Translations under genes and position numbers: made by a program
Notes under the pieces: generated by a model
The model's input: only the letters and a program-made list of their open reading frames with translations
Databases searched by the model: none
Told to the model about the DNA's origin: nothing
From: Streptomyces albospinus
Lineage (GTDB): Bacteria > Actinomycetota > Actinomycetes > Streptomycetales > Streptomycetaceae
Reading direction: 5' to 3'
DNA: 36,998 bases
Assembly: GCF_014648695.1 (NCBI RefSeq)
Contig: NZ_BMRP01000001.1
Location: forward strand, 649,819-686,816
Part shown: piece by piece, positions 34,082 to 36,998 of the stretch
How positions within the stretch are numbered: position 1 is the stretch's first letter
Layout: every line of letters begins with the position of its first letter

Positions 34082-35206
34082 GTGGACGTCCAGAAGAAGC
34101 TAGACGACATCGTCGCAGCCGTCGGCGGCGCCCGGTCCGTGCCCATGTCGGCCTCGTGCGTGGTCAACCGCGCCGAGCTGCTCGCCATGCTCGAAGAAGT
34201 GCGTACGGCGCTGCCCGGCTCCCTCGCGCAGGCCCAGGAACTGCTCGGCGGGCGCGAGCAGATGGTCGAGGAGGCGCGCGCCGAGGCGGAGCGGATCATC
34301 GAGTCCGCGCACGCCCACCGCGGTTCGCTGATCTCCGACACCGAGGTCGCCCGGCAGTCCCAGGACGAGGCGGACCGGATCCTGGCGGAGGCCCGCCGGG
34401 AGGCCGAGGAGATCCGCGCCCAGGCCGACGACTACGTGGACAGCAAACTCGCCAACTTCGAGGTCGTCCTCACCAAGACCATCGGATCCGTCGACCGCGG
34501 ACGCGAGAAGCTGCTCGGCCGCGACCCGGGGCCCTACGGGCCGGACTACGACGCGGAGGCGGACGCCGAGGCCCCCGAGCGCAGCTCCGACCCGGAGACC
34601 CTCAAGCGGCGCGCGGACGATTACGTGGACGCCAAGTTCGGTGCCTTCCAGGCCGTACTGACCAAGACCCTCGAAGCGGTCGGCCGGGGCCGCGACAAGC
34701 TCCAGGGCGCCCGCGCCATCGACGAGCTCGGCGCCCACCTGGCGGCCCAGGGCGACGCGCAGTCCGCCACCCCGCCGCAGGCCGACGCCGAGTACCTCGC
34801 CGGCCTGGCCGGCATCGGCGCCGACAGTGCTGTGGGCGCCGATGCCGTCAGCGCCGTCAGTGCCGGTCACGAGTCCGTGCCGCGGCAGCACCACGAGCAG
34901 CCGCAGCCCGCCTACTACACCGACCAGGCCGCCGCCTACCAGCAGCCGGACGTCTACGCGTACCAGCAGCCCGAGCAGGTCTCGTACGCCCAGCAGCCGG
35001 ACCCGTACGCCTACGACTGGCAGCAGGCCCAGCACCAGGCGGTCCAGCAGGGTTACGACCCGAACACCGGCTACCACCAGCAGCAGGTGCCCGCACAGCC
35101 CCAGCACGCCCCGCAGACCCCGGGCGCACTGGACGAGACCAGCCTCTTCGACACCAGTCTGATCAACCTGGACCAGCTGCGGCAGTACGAAGAGGGCCGC
35201 CAGTAG
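34082..35206 (+). CDS. DivIVA/SepIVA-like coiled-coil protein with internal duplication
   Basis: 374-residue cytoplasmic coiled-coil protein. GTG at 34082 gives MDVQKKLDDIVAAVGGARSV. Residues about 30-150 are heptad-rich (VEEARAEAERIIESAHAHRG, DEADRILAEARREAEEIRAQ), like the b-subunit/DivIVA-type helices. A segment occurs twice: DDYVDSKLANFEVVLTKTIG near 117 and DDYVDAKFGAFQAVLTKTLE near 180, each followed by DRGREKL or GRGRDKL. The C-terminal third is a Gln/Tyr/Pro-rich disordered tail ending in an acidic motif, SLFDTSLINLDQLRQYEEGR. In mycobacteria the gene at the equivalent place before the DUF177-rnc genes is sepIVA, a septation factor, so a role at the septum or tip is plausible but inferred from context. 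Confidence 0.85.
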   Translation: MDVQKKLDDIVAAVGGARSVPMSASCVVNRAELLAMLEEVRTALPGSLAQAQELLGGREQMVEEARAEAERIIESAHAHRGSLISDTEVARQSQDEADRILAEARREAEEIRAQADDYVDSKLANFEVVLTKTIGSVDRGREKLLGRDPGPYGPDYDAEADAEAPERSSDPETLKRRADDYVDAKFGAFQAVLTKTLEAVGRGRDKLQGARAIDELGAHLAAQGDAQSATPPQADAEYLAGLAGIGADSAVGADAVSAVSAGHESVPRQHHEQPQPAYYTDQAAAYQQPDVYAYQQPEQVSYAQQPDPYAYDWQQAQHQAVQQGYDPNTGYHQQQVPAQPQHAPQTPGALDETSLFDTSLINLDQLRQYEEGRQ

Positions 35207-35259
35207 CCGGGCCGGCCCCGCGGCGCCCGGCCCGCGGGCCGGGAACGGCCGGATGCGGA

Positions 35260-35289
35260 TTGGGCCTATCGGGGCCGGTCCAGTATCCT
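35260..35289 (+). promoter_or_regulatory. Promoter of DUF177-rpmF-rnc
   Basis: TTGGGC (35260-35265), 18-base spacer, TATCCT (35284-35289). Transcription should begin near 35296. That places the canonical ATG at 35308 only about 12 bases into the mRNA, whereas an ATC at 35386 lies about 90 bases downstream with a good ribosome site. Confidence 0.65.
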
Positions 35290-35307
35290 GGCTCTTCGGT
35301 CGCGTGT

Positions 35308-36012
35308 ATGTCCGCGATCACTGCTGCCCACGCGCCGGACACCGGCGGCGGACGGCGGATACCGCAGTACAGAAAGCAGGAAGCCATCAACGCCCGCCTC
35401 GACCACCGTTCCCCGCTCGTGTTCGATACACGCGAGCTGGGTCGTCGTCCCGGCACGCTCAAGCGGCTCTCCCGCTCCGCCGAGGCCCCCGCGGACCTCG
35501 GCAACGAGGTCATCGGAGTGCCCGAGGGCGAACCGATCGAACTCGGCCTCCGCCTGGAAGCGGTCATGGACGGGGTGCTTGTCACAGGCACCGCCCGTGC
35601 AACCGTCAAGGGGGAGTGCGTAAGGTGTCTGGAGCCGCTGGAGCACGTGCTCGAAGCGGACTTCCAGGAGCTGTTCGCCTACCCCGACGCCGATGCCCGG
35701 ACCCGCACCGCGGAGTCCGGCGACGACGCCGAGGACGAGGAGGACACCCTCCACATCGAGGACGACCTGTTCGACCTCGAACCCGTGCTGCGGGATGCGG
35801 TGGTGCTCGCACTGCCGTTGCAGCCGGTGTGCCAGGACGACTGCCCCGGCCTGTGTTCCGAATGCGGAGCGCGGCTCGCGGACGATCTGGACCACCACCA
35901 CGATGCCGTCGACATGCGCTGGGCGGCACTGCAGGGACTCGTCGGGACCAACCAGGACGGCGAGAAGGACAACGTACCCCGCGACGGCGGGGATGAACCT
36001 CAGGAGAAGTAG
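35308..36012 (+). CDS. DUF177 (YceD-like) protein, start codon uncertain
   Basis: Up to 234 residues. Coordinates use the only conventional in-frame ATG after the promoter, but this ATG has no ribosome site. A more convincing start is the ATC at 35386, preceded by AGGAAG at ideal distance; it gives 208 residues beginning (M)[20 protein letters not shown], where family similarity begins. The body has [40 protein letters not shown], an acidic insertion ([20 protein letters not shown]) and [19 protein letters not shown]. The cysteine-rich C-terminus fits the YceD/DUF177 family, linked to 23S rRNA accumulation and encoded next to rpmF in most bacteria. Two bases separate it from rpmF, so they are coupled. 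Confidence 0.88.
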   Translation: MSAITAAHAPDTGGGRRIPQYRKQEAINARLDHRSPLVFDTRELGRRPGTLKRLSRSAEAPADLGNEVIGVPEGEPIELGLRLEAVMDGVLVTGTARATVKGECVRCLEPLEHVLEADFQELFAYPDADARTRTAESGDDAEDEEDTLHIEDDLFDLEPVLRDAVVLALPLQPVCQDDCPGLCSECGARLADDLDHHHDAVDMRWAALQGLVGTNQDGEKDNVPRDGGDEPQEK

Positions 36013-36014
36013 CC

Positions 36015-36188
36015 GTGGCTGTTCCGAAGCGGAAGATGTCGCGCAGCAACACGCGCCACCGCCGGTCGCAGTGGAAGGCTGCGGTCCCCACCCTGGTGGC
36101 GTGCGAGCGCTGCCACGAGCCGAAGCAGCAGCACATCGCGTGCCCCAGCTGCGGCACCTACAACAAGCGCCAGGTCATCGCGGTCTGA
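36015..36188 (+). CDS. rpmF: Ribosomal protein bL32, zinc-ribbon form
   Basis: 57-residue large-subunit protein, GTG at 36015 with AGGAG upstream inside the previous gene. It reads [20 protein letters not shown] at the basic N-terminus, then a zinc ribbon with CERC (near residues 30-33) and CPSC (near 44-47). All four cysteines are kept, so this is the zinc-containing form. The order DUF177-rpmF-rnc is typical. Confidence 0.97.
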   Translation: MAVPKRKMSRSNTRHRRSQWKAAVPTLVACERCHEPKQQHIACPSCGTYNKRQVIAV

Positions 36189-36207
36189 GCGGCTGGTGAC
36201 AGGCACT

Positions 36208-36998
36208 GTGTCTAGCCCCAAGAAGGCGGAAGACGCTCATTCGTCACCCCGCGCGCGCGGGGAGGAAACGGCTCCGGCGGACACGGCCTCGTCTCTCACG
36301 CTTCTGGAAGGGCGGCTCGGGTACACACTCGAGCCCGCCCTTCTGGTGCGTGCGCTGACGCACCGCTCGTACGCCTACGAGAACGGCGGTCTGCCCACCA
36401 ACGAGCGGCTCGAATTCCTCGGGGATTCGGTGCTCGGCCTGGTGGTCACGGACACGCTGTACCGCATCCACCCCGACCTGCCGGAAGGCCAGCTGGCCAA
36501 ACTGCGGGCCGCGGTGGTCAACTCGCGGGCGCTCGCCGAGGTGGGCCGCGGCCTCGATCTCGGCGCCTTCATCCGCCTCGGCCGGGGCGAAGAGGGCACG
36601 GGCGGCCGGGACAAGGCGTCCATCCTCGCCGACACCCTGGAAGCGGTGATCGGCGCGGTCTATCTCGACCAGGGTCTCGACGCGGCCGGCGAGCTGGTGC
36701 ACCGGCTCTTCGACCCGCTGATCGAGAAGTCCTCCAGCCTGGGCGCAGGCCTCGACTGGAAGACCAGCCTCCAGGAACTCACCGCGACCGAGGGCCTCGG
36801 CGTCCCGGAGTACCTGGTCACCGAGACCGGCCCGGACCACGAGAAGACCTTTACTGCTGCCGCCCGCGTCGGTGGTGTCTCGTACGGCACCGGCACCGGC
36901 CGCAGCAAGAAGGAAGCCGAGCAGCAGGCGGCCGAGTCCGCGTGGCGTGCGATTCGCGCCGCGGCGGACGAGGCGGCCAAGGCCAAGGAGTCACCGGC
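36208..36998 (+). CDS. rnc: Ribonuclease III, 3' end outside the window
   Basis: Double-strand-specific endoribonuclease for rRNA and mRNA processing; in S. coelicolor the homolog (AbsB) affects antibiotic production. The frame is open from GTG 36208 (or GTG 36196, four codons earlier) to the end of the window, 263 codons with no stop. After a disordered head of about 30 residues, the catalytic domain starts at [20 protein letters not shown]. The signature [16 protein letters not shown] holds the metal-binding Glu and Asp, and [20 protein letters not shown] the second acidic pair. The double-stranded RNA-binding domain starts at [20 protein letters not shown] and reaches [19 protein letters not shown]. 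Only the C-terminal tail is missing. Confidence 0.95.
   Translation, partial: MSSPKKAEDAHSSPRARGEETAPADTASSLTLLEGRLGYTLEPALLVRALTHRSYAYENGGLPTNERLEFLGDSVLGLVVTDTLYRIHPDLPEGQLAKLRAAVVNSRALAEVGRGLDLGAFIRLGRGEEGTGGRDKASILADTLEAVIGAVYLDQGLDAAGELVHRLFDPLIEKSSSLGAGLDWKTSLQELTATEGLGVPEYLVTETGPDHEKTFTAAARVGGVSYGTGTGRSKKEAEQQAAESAWRAIRAAADEAAKAKESP

Overview
The window is a stretch of high-GC actinobacterial chromosome, almost certainly from a Streptomyces. The signs are very strong GC bias at third codon positions, frequent GTG/TTG starts, two complete conservon operons, an HU protein with a long Lys-rich tail (HupS), an IclR regulator (NdgR) divergent from leuCD, and a gene order I recognise from the core chromosome of Streptomyces (conservons, gltX, tRNA-Gln/Glu cluster, ndgR-leuCD, hupS, gpsA-ddlA, thiL, rpmB, recG, coaD, rpmF, rnc). 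The species cannot be named from this sequence. I see no phage, insertion sequence or CRISPR array; the only mobile-type element is an intein inside recG.

Layout. 1-1000: a secreted DUF4360-type protein followed by two strong hairpins. 1069-11487 (minus strand): two tandem conservons, each cvnA-cvnB-cvnC-cvnD (sensor-kinase-like membrane protein, roadblock protein, DUF742 winged-helix protein, small GTPase). 11.5-12.3 kb: regulatory spacer and a 61-residue protein. 12.4-15.4 kb: FAH-family enzyme, gltX and a HAD hydrolase. 15.5-16.05 kb: five tRNA genes (Gln-Glu-Glu-Gln-Glu), beside the synthetase gene that charges tRNA-Glu. 16.3-19.2 kb: ndgR and leuCD, diverging from a near-perfect 29-bp palindrome. 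19.3-21.3 kb: a small conserved protein, hupS, a 67-residue protein and a CofC/FbiD-type guanylyltransferase. 21.5-24.6 kb: plsC, gpsA and ddlA (phospholipid and peptidoglycan precursors). 24.6-25.4 kb (minus): DUF3515 lipoprotein and a stand-alone Lrp/AsnC ligand-binding domain. 25.5-27.3 kb: thiL and thiD (thiamine). 27.4-33.9 kb: rpmB (minus), a DAK/FakA-like protein, recG with the intein, rsmD and coaD. 34-37 kb: a DivIVA/SepIVA-like coiled-coil protein, DUF177 (YceD-like), rpmF and the 5' part of rnc, which runs off the window.

Most notable: (1) recG carries a 264-residue intein inside its Walker A motif. The intein starts with Ala, has the Trp-Cys-Thr signature of class 3 inteins, and has a shrunken LAGLIDADG endonuclease whose catalytic acids are both gone. 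(2) The two cvnB genes are almost identical in DNA (about 10 differences in 423 nt) although cvnA and cvnC have diverged strongly, suggesting gene conversion. The two CvnA proteins also carry unrelated tandem-repeat linkers in front of a shared conserved C-terminal tail. (3) The DUF177 gene may start at an ATC codon. (4) The ndgR/leuC palindrome is a clear operator candidate.
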